A DNA stretch of 64,000 nucleotides from Adiantum capillus-veneris (Eukaryota; Streptophyta; Polypodiopsida; Polypodiales; Pteridaceae): NCBI GenBank assembly GCA_014529385.2, contig CM043960.1, positions 118,802,043 to 118,866,042 of the forward strand, written 5' to 3'. Of this stretch, positions 1 through 11,365 are shown in pieces. The translations under genes and the position numbers were made by a program. The stretch's first letter is position 1; each line of letters opens with the position of its first letter. The notes under the pieces were generated by a model. The model was not told where the DNA came from. It saw nothing but the letters and a program-made list of their open reading frames with translations, and ran no database searches.

Positions 1-1950
1 TGTCCCCCACCATCACAAAATGGGACTAGGAGTTTCCTACAATTAGATTAGGGATTGGGAAAGTCAACCCTCAAGTTTGAGAGAAAACGGACACCGTTAG
101 ACCTAAAAATCCCAAATTCTTGGAAAATCAGTATGTAAATGGTCATTTTTTACATAGGTCCAAAAAAAGTGATACAAACCCCAAAAGCTAATGACTAAAT
201 GCTATGGGAATATTTATAGATGATTCCCCACAAGTTCGGTGAGCAATGTTCCAAATATGGATCACGATCCATGACCCACAGGTGCCAAATTACCAAAATA
301 TGGTGCCCAAGTGTATTGAAGTGTCAAAAACATCTAGTAATGAGGAAATTGTGCAAAATTGGGTAAGGTTTCACTTTAAATTCTTAAAGTGTCAACAGCT
401 AGAGATTTTGGAATAGGAAAACCTCAATGTGGAGTTTGGAAAAAAATTTATGCTCTTAGAGTAAAATTATAACCAAATAATGCTTGGAAAAGCCACAAAA
501 CTTGACAGTAGGGCTACAAAGGTCAAGCAGAGTCAAATGGAAGAGAAATTTGGAGGACAAGTAGACACAAAAGTGTTGTTCAATACCCAAGTATCATAAT
601 AAAAAAACCCAGCACCTATTCACCACAAGAATCCATCAAAATGAAGGCTAAAACATAGGTTGTGACACGTACATAGTGGGAACAAATGCTACAAGATCTA
701 TCTTGTGACTTTTTAGATACATAAGTATATGTCCTATAACATACATATGCATATCTAAGTATAATAATAAGCTTTCTATCTCATCTTATTATTTATCTCA
801 AGGGTAACATATTCTTACTTTATCGTCAAAAAGTACTATGGGGAAAGCGTCAATAGCTCTGCCTCTTTAACTAGGGGCAAAAAGCATTGGTTCTTTCTTT
901 CTACTATCTCATTATTATCTCACACCCTAGCTAGATCCTATATCTAGAGTAGCTTTCAATATATATATATTCTATGTATTTTTATTTTATTTCTTTTAAA
1001 TAGCTACTAGGAAGGAATCAAATCCTAGTGGGACACTAGCTTGCATGATTATCAAAGATACACCTATTTTAATGCATTATTGCAAGAATGATTACAAAAG
1101 TTTGTCAAGTAGCAATGTCATGCTTTCATATTGCATGAGGTGTCATTTGGAATCAAATAAAAGTCTAGGCTAAGGGGACCACAAGAAGAATTTTTTTGCC
1201 AGAAATGTACCCTACTTCGATGATTTTTTTGCACAAGGTTACAATCCAAATTGAAAAAAGTATATAAAATGGCGATTGTAGCTAATGAGATGAATTTTTT
1301 GCCCCTATTTTTACTTTTTTATTGGAGCCACGGTTAAGGAGATATGATCAAAATACTGGACCCTAGTCTGCCTACATCATGCAGGGACAACTCATTTCAA
1401 ACTTGCCAGTTTCTGTTCACATTGTCTCTTCTCTTCTTGTGTAAACCCTTGGGGATTCCCTTCACCTATAAAAGGGGACCTCTTCTTCCTTGAAAACCAT
1501 TCAAGCCATTGATGAGAGGAATTCATGAGGGAGTGAGAGTAGTACTGCCTAATTGTACTTAGCCATAAACATATGCCTAAGCCTACACTTACTCCTAGAG
1601 GAAGACTAGCCATTCGTGTAAGCTATCCTTGGAAGATAAGCTCTAATCAAATAAGGACTGAACTTGATGTATCAATCAAGGCTTGAAGTCTTCCCTCTCC
1701 TTCTCTCTCCATCAAAAATGGTGAATAACTCTCGAAGGGTTTGTCAAGTAAGATGTGTTCTACTTTGATATTTTGTTGATTTCTTGTTGTTTTCTTTTTC
1801 ATCTCTAATCCAACATATATCTCTAATCTCATCTTTCTCTCTAACCAAAAATATCTCTCTCACTCTTAAAAATTCATTCTCTCTACAAATTCTAGGTTCT
1901 CCTTGCTACAGGTACATCTCTCCCAGCAGTATCCTTATTGCCTACGGCAC
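1..1950 (+). mobile_element. Degenerate gypsy-type LTR region
   Basis: No coding sequence is supported. The block at about 1255-1360 aligns by eye with the LTR of the gypsy element read on its own (minus) strand at about 43660-43545: both carry GTAGCT-ATGAG, then a T-rich stretch, then ACGGT-AGGAGATATG followed by CAAAAT. A TATA box (TATAAAAG, 1467-1474) lies about 480 bases before the likely LTR end, a spacing like that of the gypsy LTR. I infer the U3-R-U5 of a relative of that element. The left end is not visible and may lie outside the window. No clear primer-binding site was found near 1950. Confidence 0.45.
1467..1474 (+). promoter_or_regulatory. TATA box of LTR promoter
   Basis: TATAAAAG sits in an otherwise non-coding stretch that resembles an LTR. 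It is the likely core promoter of the degenerate gypsy LTR. No other promoter element was identified. Confidence 0.45.
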
Positions 1951-2032
1951 GCAAGAATAGGGCTTGGGAGGGAAATTATCTTCTCTTCTCTTCTCTCATA
2001 TCTATATTTTGCACATACTAGAGTTATCCTAG

Positions 2033-2497
2033 ATGAACAATCCACATGATGAGAATTTCTATCGCTTCCACTCTGTGCGGTCTATTAGAATTAATGTGAT
2101 GGATTAGCCTTAAAATACACTTTCAACAATGTATAGTGTTTCTCTTTGGCCCAGAAAGGCTCAATGGAATACTTCTTTCACCGGATCCCATCATACTACC
2201 TCTTATAGACTGTAACTTTTTTTTTGAGTGTAGTTATCTTGCTATGAATCAAGAGGATTTGTACACACAATTAATCCCAATCACTAGACAAAACATATAT
2301 ATTATGGTAAGACAAAACTATAATTCCAAAGAACAATTCATAGCCTGTTGGTTGGCGAAGATTGAACGCCATTAATTCATCTATTAACCCTTTCATATTA
2401 CCCATGATACGATATGACCATAGCCTTGATGTTTTCATCTTTGTGTTGTTTTGCTATTCTCTTTTGTGTTCTTTATTTGTGTGTGTGAATGCAAGAG
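2033..2497 (+). pseudogene. Fragment of gypsy upstream ORF (unknown function)
   Basis: This is a frameshifted relic of the protein encoded upstream of gag in the gypsy element at 50159-49275 (minus). Shared blocks are an MNNP start, F-x-SV-x-x-IR-x-NV, FGPERL...ILLSPDPII (gypsy: FGAKRL...ILLSPDPII), and INPFILPMIRYD...LDVFIFVL (gypsy: INPFILPLIRYD...LDVFIFVL). At least two frame changes and several stops break it. The protein has no family I recognise. Its presence just behind an LTR-like region supports a second member of the same element group. Assignment rests on by-eye comparison inside this window. Confidence 0.55.
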
Positions 2498-2861
2498 AAA
2501 AAGAGTGGGGCTTCTTTGATTGCACTTCCTTTCAAACCCTAGACTTCATGGCATCTATGGTTTAACTCCTTCATATAGTTTTTTGGAGTTCTCTCACAAA
2601 CTCTCACAGCTAAAAGCCCGGTGCTTTTCTAGAAAGACTGCAAAATTCTTTACAGCGGGGAGGCCATAACTTCTACAAATCAACTCCAAATTTGTTGGAG
2701 TTTGGGGATTTAGAACCTAGTTTCTAAGATCTTTCCAATGATATGATGGTTGATAGGGTTTTGACAAAGCATTTATGTACTTCACCGGGTTGACCACTTT
2801 GGACAACAGAGGCAAAGTCAAACCTCCTTATGGGCCCCTTTGAGAGTCCAGATTTTCCCTA
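2498..2861. other. No feature seen
   Basis: Non-coding sequence between the upstream-ORF relic and the coiled-coil ORF. I see no gene, repeat pair or clear LTR boundary here. Confidence 0.5.
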
Positions 2862-4364
2862 ATGCACCCAGAAGTAGAGAAACAACATCTTAAAATGCAA
2901 CACCAAACACAAACAAAAGTAGAGACTTCCCAAAGGCAAGAGGACCAAGTAAAAAGAGATGTCCCCCCTCTTAACCAAGTAGATGAGGTAGCAACAAAGA
3001 GCATTATAGAAGAATTTGACATCAAGGTGCATCTTGAAATGATCGAGCCACAAATTACAAGGTGCTGACACAACTTCAAATCCAAGATTCAAAATATGCC
3101 AAAGGCGCCACTCAAAGACCAAACCAAGAGATATAATAGCATAGATAACAAGTTAAAAATCTACAAGAGGATAAAGAGCATCTCTAGAAAGCTCTAGCAA
3201 GGGAGAAAATGGATGTTGGGATAATTTACCAGGATCTGGAAAAGTAAATCAAAGCAAGTAGCGAGATGCAAGTAGAGCAGCAAGATCTAGAAGAGGCTCT
3301 GGAGGGAGAAAAGAAAAGATACTCAAAGTTGTGCAACTCTTATGATGTCCTCAAACACTCCCTCTCCACTTTCCTAGAAGATCAAGATGTAGTTGCACTT
3401 ATCTCTACTTCCCAATCCTCCACAACAAATTTAGAAGAGATGAAAGCACTAAAGATAGAGCTAGAGCAAGAGATGTTGTAGAGGAAACTCCTCATGGCTG
3501 GCATGCTCGCAATGAATGCGCATAAAGAGCAACAATATAAAGAAGTACAAGAGAAGCTAGCAAAGTCCAAAGCTTACATGACGACACATGCGAAAATGCA
3601 TGCCAAGGAGCTAAAAGCTAAAGCTGTGGATTTTGGGTAGTAATTCATAGACAAAGACACTTGTACCAATCAACCAAACCTAGCATATTGAGTTTGAAAG
3701 TGTTGAGCTATCCCCATTGGACCTAGCAAGGCACATCATCCAAGAGGAAAATCCAAGAATATGAAGAAGAAAAGCAATTAGTGGATGCAAGGGATGAGCT
3801 CTAGCAATGGATTGCAGATCTTTCAGAAGGAGTACACAAAGAATACATGCTTTATGAGCTCAAGGTTCTAGAATCTGTGGCTCTACTAATGATCAAACCA
3901 AATGAGCATGTCAAGAATTTTGACCATGAAATGATTGTACTACCACTCATGAAGCAAGAGGCCATTTTGTGGAAAAAGAAGCTACTACCCACTCTAGAAC
4001 CTAATGCACAAGGCAACTAAGAGGGATTTTAATTCACCAAAGAGCAGGTGTTGCTCATCCTAGAGACCCAAACTCTATGGTGCACGAAGTGGTTTGAACA
4101 ACAGACCTAGGATAAGAAAACCGCCGATAGGAATGCTCCCCAACACCTACGGATCGACCCAACCTATTTTCCCATGCCAAGATGGCAAGACCTACTCCAT
4201 ATGGAAGGGTAGGAGGCCACTAGTGATTAGCTACCTAGTTATAGCGAAGCCTACACAAAACCATAAGTCCACAGAAGCCTACGTGTCACACACACTCAGG
4301 GCTATAATAAAGCTGCTACGGGATGTATCTGATTTGACTTTTTAATGGACATGAAAGATTTCCA
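2862..4364 (+). pseudogene. Coiled-coil gag-like ORF, 5' part (interrupted)
   Basis: A decayed reading frame rich in Glu, Lys, Gln and Leu with heptad-like coiled-coil segments (about 2862-3065, 3266-3640 and 3810-4015), followed by a Trp/Cys-containing stretch (LWCTKWFEQQ, near 4075). Several frameshifts are present. In the last 350 bases the frame is coherent apart from seven stops, six of them TAA or TAG. The frame is cut by Copia-1 at the AGATG target and resumes at 9521. The downstream part ends in a polypurine tract, so I infer the structural protein of an LTR retrotransposon, possibly non-autonomous, since no polymerase is seen. No family is recognised, and the gag role is inferred. 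Confidence 0.45.
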
Positions 4365-4369
4365 AGATG
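4365..4369. repeat. Target-site duplication, left (AGATG)
   Basis: AGATG here is repeated at 9516-9520, directly outside the two LTR ends of Copia-1. Five bases is the usual duplication for copia integrase. Confidence 0.95.
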
Positions 4370-4646
4370 TGAAGACATGTAGTAGTGTTAGTGTGTATAC
4401 GCGCTTCACCAGGGGTACTTTTCTCCCACTGGGTTTTTCCCCCTGGACATCTGGTGTGAAAGGACACCTTATCTCTTAGGGTTTCATATAAGTTTTGTAG
4501 CTCTGAGTTTGTATACACTATTATTCTAATACAGAGAGATAGACTACAGAGATCTCGTACACAAGCTCTATGTCTTCTCCTTCTCCATCTTCTTCCTACT
4601 CTGAGTTGCTGTCTTCCTTCTGTTTCCTGTTTCATCATCTTCAACA
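4370..4646 (+). repeat. Copia-1 5' LTR
   Basis: It starts TGAAGACATG and ends CTTCAACA, giving the TG...CA termini. It is 277 bp, the same length as the 3' LTR at 9239-9515. The likely promoter is near CATATAAG (about 4485-4492), which would drive the genomic transcript. Confidence 0.95.
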
Positions 4647-4648
4647 AT

Positions 4649-4660
4649 TGGTATCAGAGC
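4649..4660 (+). promoter_or_regulatory. Primer-binding site, tRNA-iMet
   Basis: TGGTATCAGAGC lies two bases after the 5' LTR. It is complementary to the 3' end of plant initiator tRNA-Met, the usual primer for copia minus-strand synthesis. Confidence 0.95.
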
Positions 4661-5034
4661 AAGGTGATTTCCAGAGCCTCTACTTGCGTTTTCGCGTCCG
4701 CGCGCGCAATCGCAGTTTTCGGAAAATTTGCTCGTGGGAGCATCCTCGACGTTCCGAGAGTATTCTAAGTAGGTGACCTGGGGTTTTACCCCCCTTTCGA
4801 AGCCGTTCGAGCCCTCAGAATTTTGTTGTGAGCAGCGTAGCAGAAGTTACTTTTCGGAGGCGTTTAGATCAAGAGGGTGTGCTTTTTGACAGATTTTCTT
4901 CAGGTAAATAGTTCTTTTGGGAAGCAGCTTGTCTTAGCTTTGTGCTGAGATTTTTTGTAGAGTTTTGCTTGCATTGGAGAGGAGATTTTTGAATCTCTTG
5001 GAGGTTCTTTTGCTCTCTTGTGTGCATCTACAGT

Positions 5035-6046
5035 ATGGCTCAATCTATGGAGAAAGAGATTTTTGGTGCGTTTACATCCGAAGACAAATTGGATGGTACC
5101 AACTATTCTCTTTGGTCTTTTATGGCCAAAAATGTTTTGGTTGGTAAAGGATTATGGGATTATGTATCTGGAGATGAAGTTCGTCCAGGTAGCATTGCAC
5201 CTGCCACGCCTGGTCGTGGTGCAGCTGTTGGTGCAGGACCCTCACAAGTCACTCCAGAGCAAAAGAGATGGGATACTAAAGATGCACAGGCTATGGCTGT
5301 GATTGCCTTAACCATAAAGAGGACAATCACACCACATATCAGATCTTGCAGAACTTCTGAGGATGCTTGGAACACTCTGCAAGCTATGTTTGGAGGAAGA
5401 AACGCTGCCAGAATAGAGTTTTTGAAGAAACAACTTGACAAAATACAGATGGACGAAGGTGACGATATTGTCGAGCATCTTACAAAAATCAGGGATCTTA
5501 AAGAGCAATTGATTAGCATTGATGAAGTGATTCCAGAGAAGGACTTGGTTTCCAAAACACTCAATTCACTACCACCATCTTATCTGACTTTTCAGACTTC
5601 TTTGACTCTGTCTTTGCGAGCTAATCCTGAGCCTCTTCATTTTGAAGAGTTAGTGGCTTTTGCAGGAGGATCAATCACGTAAGAACAAGTCTTTACAGGT
5701 GGATGGTATGGATCATGCTCTTGTTGTACAGAACAAAAACAAGGGTAAAGAGAGTGCTCATTACTCCAAGTCTAGTGTAGGACAATCTTCAGAGAAGTCT
5801 AAAGGTGATTCCGACAAGTCCAAGAAGAAAGGTAAATGTCACTACTGCAAGAAACCTGGTCACTACATTAGTGAGTGTAAAAAGCGAATTGCTAAAGAAA
5901 AGAAGAAAGAGTCAAGTTTGGTTGTTTCAGCTTCTGGTGATTCTTCTACAGCTAAAGAAGAGTCTGCAAACTTTGTGCAGGATTCTTATGCTTTTGTAGT
6001 ATGTTCAGATTTTTCTGCTTACAGTGTTGACAAGACACAAATGATT
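5035..6046 (+). pseudogene. gag: Copia-1 gag (nucleocapsid) with frameshift
   Basis: The start MAQSMEKE at 5035 is chosen because it begins the conserved copia gag N-terminus (K-LDG-NY-LW, near residues 15-25). The UBN2/gag region covers roughly residues 15-200. A +1 frame change lies between 5660 and 5682, where a T-run before GCAGGAGG has probably changed length. After it the frame carries a Lys-rich linker and an intact zinc knuckle, C-HY-C-KKPG-H-YISE-C (CX2CX4HX4C, about 5837-5878), which would bind element RNA. A TGA at 6047-6049 replaces the residue just before the protease motif, most simply TGG to TGA. Gag would form the virus-like particle in the cytoplasm. Confidence 0.9.
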
Positions 6047-6049
6047 TGA

Positions 6050-7519
6050 TACTTTGATAGTGGTGCATCCAGGAATATTACTTCAAGGAAGGACTTGTTT
6101 TGTTCATTGGATGCAGCTCCAGCAGGAAAGAAGGTGACATGTGCAAATAATGCTTCTTATCCAATCAAAGGCGTTGGTAAGATTTTGATTACCATTTCAG
6201 ATGGTTCATATTTATGCTTGCCAGATGTCTTATATGTTCCAAGGATCAAGAAGAATTTGTTGTCTGTATCCTCTCTTGCAAAAAATGGTCTTCGGGTCAT
6301 TTTTGAGGATGAAAGATGTGTTGTACGAGATCGAGAGAATGGTTATTCTCTTATCACTACAGGTACGCTAGAAAATGGACTATTTGTGCTAGATCGTTAT
6401 GAAAAGAAGATTCAGGTATGTATTGCAAAAACAAAGACTCAGGCCATGCAGGATGCTGAGTTGTGGCATGCTAGATTTGGGCATGTTGGTTATGGCAGTT
6501 TGATGACTTTACAACGTCATAATGTGGTGCATGATTTGTCTTTATTGGAGATTCCACCAAGACATGTATGTGAAGGTTGCGTTCTTGGAAAGATGCACAG
6601 ATTTTCATTTTCGCAGGATGGTTCAGTTAGAGAGACACGAAAGTTGCAGCTTGTACACAATGATGTATGTGGTCCTATGAGGACGCCATCTATAGGAAAC
6701 AGCCTTTATTTTGTGACCTTCATTGATGACTTTTCCAGGTTTTGTTGGGTGTATCCACTCAAAGAAAAGTCATATGTGTTTGCAGTTTTTCAACATTATG
6801 TTGCCATGGTTGAAAATGAAACAGGTTGCAAAGTACAGACTCTTCGTACCGATCGAGGAGGTGAATACATGTCAGGTGCATTTAAGGATTTTTTGGGAAA
6901 GAAAGGCATTAAACACCAATGCACTATGCCATACACACCACAACAGAATGGTGTTGCAGAAAGGAAGAACATGTCTTTAATGGAGACAGCTAGATGTATG
7001 CTCAAGGCTAAGAGTTTGCCTCCTAAGCTATGGATGGAGGCAGTTGCTCGTGCAGCACATGTTTTGAACAGGTTTCCTACTCGTGCCTTGAAGACCATTA
7101 CTGCATATGAAGCTTGGTATGACAGAAAACCTTCAGTCAGTTATCTTCGTGTTTTTGGTTGTCTTGCTTATGCTCACATCCCTCAGCAGTTACGTGGGAA
7201 GCTTGATGATAAGGCAATCAAATGTATATTTGTGGGGTACAGTAGTGGAAGTAAAGGTTATATACTTTACAATCCTGCTACAAACAAGATTTTTGAAAGT
7301 CGTGATGTAATTTTTGCAGAAACTACTGCTCAACCTATGGTTGCTTTTGATGTACCTCATATGCAGACATATGATGTATTTGAAGGTTTGCTTCCTTCTT
7401 TTGTGGAGAATCAAGAATCACAACAGGTTGATAATCTTGATCAATCTTTTGATCAGCATGTGACACCTCATGATGTAGAGGAAATTGTGCGTGAAGAGCA
7501 AGAAGTTCTCAGGGAATAA
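6050..7519 (+). pseudogene. pol: Copia-1 protease and integrase part of pol
   Basis: In the same frame as the end of gag. The aspartic protease motif YFDSGAS lies at 6050-6070. The pre-integrase HHCC zinc finger follows (WHARFGH ... CEGC-LGK, about 6460-6590), then the integrase core with its DDE triad: D in VHNDVCGP (about 6660), D in RTDRGGEY (about 6850) and E in QQNGVAERKN (about 6955). The integrase C-terminal module with YDRKPS and VFGCLAY is at 7118-7170. The segment is free of stops from 6050 to 7516, where a TAA ends it; the same frame resumes at 7520. Integrase would insert the cDNA in the nucleus. Confidence 0.95.
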
Positions 7520-9191
7520 AGAACCTTGCCTAAATGGGTTCAGAAAACTTTGCAGGATAGCAAGTTGGATGCACCGTTGCCACGAAAAACACGTGCTGGT
7601 ACTACTTTTGGCAGAGACCAAGTAGATTTGGCTTTCTTTAGCACTCTTTGTGATGCAGATGAGCCTGATTCATTTGAACAAGCTTTAGAGTGTGTTCAGT
7701 GGAAAGATGCTATGCAGCAAGAATCATACATGGGATCTAGTGGACTTGCCTACAGGTAAAAAGCCTATTCGTACAAAGTGGGTTTTTAAGGTAAAAAGGA
7801 AACAAGATGGTACTGTTGACAGGTACAAAGCAAGGCTTGTGGCAAAAGGCTATGCGCAACAGAAAGGCATAGATTATGATGAAACCTTTGCTCCTACTTC
7901 TCGTGCGTCCACAGTTAGATCACTAGTTGCAATTGCTGCTCATCATGGTTGGAAAGTGCATCAGTTGGATATCAAAACTGCTTTTTTGAATGGTGATTTG
8001 CAGGAAGAAGTTTATGTAAGTTAACCAAGTGGTTTTATTGTAAAAGGTCAAGAGCAAAAGGTATGTAGATTGCGTAAAGCTTTGTATGGTCTCAAACAGG
8101 CTCCAAGAGCATGGTATGAGAAGATACATACTTATTTGATCGGCCAGGGATTTCAAAATAGTCCAACAGAAAGTACTTTGTATGTCAAAAAGAGAGATGG
8201 AGTTCTCATTATGCTAACACTTTATGTGGATGATATGCTTCTTACAGGCAATAATGCAAATGAAATTGAAGCGTTTAAAGATGCTTTGAGAAAAACCTTT
8301 GAGATGTCTGATCTTGGTTTGCTACATTATTACTTGGGTATTCAGTTTGTGCAATCAGAGGATGGCATATACATGTTGCAGGCAAAATATTTGCATAAAA
8401 TTTTGGACAAGTTTGGTATGCAAAATTGTAAGCCAATCTCTACACCCGTAGAAACTGGATCAAAGTTGAGCATGCATGATGCTCGAGAAACTTTTGATGT
8501 ACATACTTATGCAGCAGCGGTTGGTTGCTAGATATATTTGGCAGGCAACACTCGTCCAGACATTCAATTTGGGGTTTCACAAGCAAGCAGATTTATGCAC
8601 AGCCCAGGTATGCATCATTGGCAGGCTGTGAAGCGCATACTTCGTTACCTTTCAGGTACCCCTAATCTTGCCATGTTCTTTCCAAGGGGGGATATGTATG
8701 GAAAGCACAGTTCTATGCAGCTTCTTGGTTACAGCGATTCAGATTGGGCTGGTGATTTTGACACACGACATTCCACAAGTGGCAATTGTTTTTTCTTGGG
8801 AAATGCATGTATATCTTGGCTAAGCAAGAAGCAACCCACAGTGGCTACATCAACTTGTGAAGCTGAGTACAGGGCAGCTTTCACGGCAACAGTTGATTGT
8901 GTATGGATACACAGGTTATTGGCAGATCTTTGTGAGTGTCAACAGGCACCCACTACCATTTTCACTGACAGTCAGAGTGCTATGGAAGTTGCAAGGAATC
9001 CAGTATTTCATGCAAGAACAAAGCACATAGAGGTTCACTACCACTATGTCAGGGAAAGGCTACATGCAGGGGAGATCACACTAACTTACTGTCCTACACA
9101 GGATAACATTGTAGATCTATTTACGAAGGCATTATCACGAGAAAAGTTTGAAGCTTTCCGAAAAGCTTTGGGCTTACTCTCATACACATGA
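7520..9191 (+). pseudogene. pol: Copia-1 reverse transcriptase and RNase H
   Basis: A linker (7520-7700) leads to a frame change near 7700-7760. The reverse transcriptase then starts with WDLVDLPTGKKPIRTKWV and contains the fingers motif LVAKGYAQ, motif A QLDIKTAFLNG, and the catalytic YVDDM (about 8225). Stops at 8022 (TAA, in YVS*PSG, most simply CAA to TAA) and 8529 (TAG, before IYLAGNTRPDI) break it. RNase H follows with GYSDSDWAGD, CEAEY and TDSQSA, and ends LGLLSYT at 9191, 47 bases before the 3' LTR. Together these would copy genomic RNA into cDNA. All catalytic residues are still present. Confidence 0.95.
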
Positions 9192-9226
9192 TGATCTGCT
9201 ACCTTGTACAGATTCACACTATCACT

Positions 9227-9238
9227 ACAGGGGGGATT
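9227..9238 (+). promoter_or_regulatory. Copia-1 polypurine tract
   Basis: ACAGGGGGGATT lies immediately upstream of the 3' LTR. It is the expected primer for plus-strand DNA synthesis. Confidence 0.9.
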
Positions 9239-9515
9239 TGTAGACATGTAGTAGTGTTAGTGTGTATACGCGCTTCACCAGGGGCACTTTTCTCCCACTG
9301 GGTTTTTCCCCCTGGACATCCGGTGTGAAAGGACACCTTATCTCTTAGGGTTTCATATAAGCTTTGTAGCTCTGAGTTTGTATACACTATTATTCTAATA
9401 CAGAGAGATAGACTACAGAGATCTCGTACATAAGCTCTGTGTCTTCTCCTTCTCCATCTTCTTCCTACTCTGAGTTGCTGTCTTCCTTCTGTTTCCTGTT
9501 TCATCATCTTCAACA
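9239..9515 (+). repeat. Copia-1 3' LTR
   Basis: TGTAGACATG ... CTTCAACA, 277 bp. Compared with the 5' LTR there are six substitutions and no indels. Five of the six are transitions. Confidence 0.95.
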
Positions 9516-9520
9516 AGATG
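9516..9520. repeat. Target-site duplication, right (AGATG)
   Basis: Copy of 4365-4369. After it the interrupted coiled-coil ORF continues. Confidence 0.95.
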
Positions 9521-9948
9521 ATCCTACCCTACATTGAAGCATTTGATGACATCAACAAAGCAAAACACCCCTAAGATGTGTTCCTTGAAGGGATAAATGA
9601 GATCAGCTAGAACCTGGATACAAAAGCTCCCTCAAAGAACATGATCATGGGCATGTACGCATAGATAATGTTTATGCCATCACATTATATGCAGACAATC
9701 GAAGAAGCTTTTATGATGAGTTTCTTTGAGATGGACTTCACCATCTTCACCCCGATGATGAAGGATCTACAAGAAAGGTACCTTGCTTACTAGAGGACGT
9801 TGCTAAACAACCCACTCTAAGACCTATCAGTCAAGGCATATATCATGGCTCAAGCAATGAAGTTTAACAAATTCATCAAGACTTTGGAGCAAACGAAATT
9901 CAAATACTAAAGACCTTTTACAATGCGTACAAGGATGTGCAATGGCTA
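9521..9948 (+). pseudogene. Coiled-coil gag-like ORF, 3' part
   Basis: Continuation of the frame cut by Copia-1 (ILPYIEAFDDINKA near 9521-9562). One reading frame stays coherent for about 140 codons but has seven stops, all TAA or TAG, each explainable as a glutamine codon with C changed to T. It is rich in Met, Gln and Lys (FMMSFFEMDFTIF, AYIMAQAMKFNKFIK). It ends just before a polypurine tract, as the last ORF of an LTR element would. No zinc knuckle or polymerase is present and no family is recognised. Confidence 0.45.
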
Positions 9949-9960
9949 GGAAGGGGGGAG
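9949..9960 (+). promoter_or_regulatory. Polypurine tract of the host LTR element
   Basis: GGAAGGGGGGAG is followed directly by TG, as at the start of a 3' LTR. Confidence 0.7.
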
Positions 9961-10306
9961 TGCTTGGTTGATGCAGCTGAGAGGCACCCTCCTAGTCGGC
10001 CACACCTTGTCCAAGTCGCATCTTTTATGTAATACATCTTATTTTATTAGGAGGCCTTGTAAACGAGCCTATGTAATTTTGATCCAAAGATGTAATATTT
10101 GTTCACGTACTCAAAGCCCAAGTAGCCGACCATTGGTCATTTTGAAACTCTAGGTATAAAGGTGAAAAACCTTAGTTTGAACATAATATTATCTTTGGGA
10201 AAGAGAAGAGCTATACGTACGGCTATCAAGTAGCTACTTAGCTCTAACTTGTAATCCATTTTTCTTTTGATTCGGTAATCCAAATTCAGTTCTGAGAATT
10301 GCATCA
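9961..10306 (+). repeat. Putative 3' LTR (right end uncertain)
   Basis: It starts TGCTTGG after a polypurine tract and contains a TATA-like TATAAAGG at 10155-10162. The end is placed at the CA of GCATCA, by inference only. It is not similar to the LTR-like region at 1-1950, so the two are not a pair. No matching 5' LTR was found in the window. Confidence 0.45.
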
Positions 10307-11365
10307 TGTTTTTTTGTCTCTTGCACTTTCATTTAACTGTACGCATTTCAATTTTTTTTGTATGCATCTGTGAGTCTTATATGTAGAACTGAGTGCCTAA
10401 ATCATTGTTTTTTTGACATTTGGTCATAGGAGAGAATTATTAGACCTTAGGGAGACGTGTTTATACTATTTTGTTGCAATTTTTATGACAAGGTAATTGA
10501 TGGATCGTGATTTGGGTACCTTGAAAATGGTCACAAAATTTGTAGTCTGGTCTCCTTAGACCTAATATAGCTTCCCTAAACAATTCGTGACGATCCGAGT
10601 CCGTTTAGTCATCAAAACGACATGATGGCCTAGAGTGGTGAGAAAGGACATAGGCAGACTGTGATTAGCTTGTTAAGTTGATGTGTTTGCTTGCTCAGTT
10701 CGCTTCTTGAGTATTGAGAACCTCAAAGAGTTTTTGTGCCCCATCCGAGTCGCTTCCTTGAGTATTGACATTGTTATGTTAGTGCATGCTAGAAATGTTC
10801 ATTGCAGTGACTAGGAAACACCTTCAAATTTAAAATTTAGAGGTAAATCTCAAAACTTGTAGATGAGATTACACTAAAACTAGGTTATTTAAAAGAATTG
10901 GCTGCTAGCTTGCTTTGTTTCTTGTCAACATTGGCATTGAATGTGATCTGGTACTTAAAGCAACTTTTATGGTACTAATGGTGGATGTTATGTAGATAAA
11001 GCTATGCATGTCATCAATGGGATCTGCTTCCCATTAACATAGTGTCATTTTTTGCACACCATTGATGTGCTTTGTTACTTTGATTGTCATTTGTCGGCAT
11101 GAAAAGTTCATGCATAGCTTTGAATGTCATGAATCTGCTTTGTGACATATGCCATCAATCACTTTCACCCTACAAAAGTGAAATAACCTTTCAAAAAATA
11201 CACTAAAATGTGAGGAAAAATCATTACATCTTGAAAATTTGTAGTGAAAGATTACTTAGCGTCTGTTCTTGAAAACTAAACCTAGGTAGAAAATGCAAGA
11301 TTACCTTATCTACACAGTGTCACCATACCCATACACAGTGCTCTTGAGGACAGTGTTCATCTTTG
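10307..11365. other. No gene seen
   Basis: AT-rich sequence without a credible ORF or repeat pair. A weak repeat of the phrase TGAGTATTGA occurs at about 10710 and 10755. Confidence 0.5.

Larger units (their letters stand above)
4370..9515 (+). mobile_element. Copia-1: complete Ty1/copia retrotransposon
   Basis: A 5146-bp element with two 277-bp LTRs that differ at 6 positions by my count (about 2.2%), a 5-bp target duplication (AGATG), an initiator-tRNA-Met primer site and a polypurine tract. Domain order is gag, protease, integrase, reverse transcriptase, RNase H, which defines Ty1/copia. The coding region carries two frameshifts (near 5660-5682 and 7700-7760) and in-frame stops at 6047, 7517, 8022 and 8529. 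It is therefore structurally intact but cannot make its own polyprotein. It is inserted in the coiled-coil ORF. Low LTR divergence makes it the youngest dated insertion here. Confidence 0.97.

Noticed and set aside
4342-4647. Minus-strand 101-codon ORF rich in Arg (also at 9214-9516).
   Set aside because: It lies inside both Copia-1 LTRs in antisense and is a by-product of LTR sequence.
1-10306. A single LTR element spanning 1-10306 with 5' LTR at the left edge and 3' LTR at 9961.
   Set aside because: The two LTR-like regions show no similarity, so they are not a pair. The coiled-coil ORF and the upstream-ORF relic may come from different elements.
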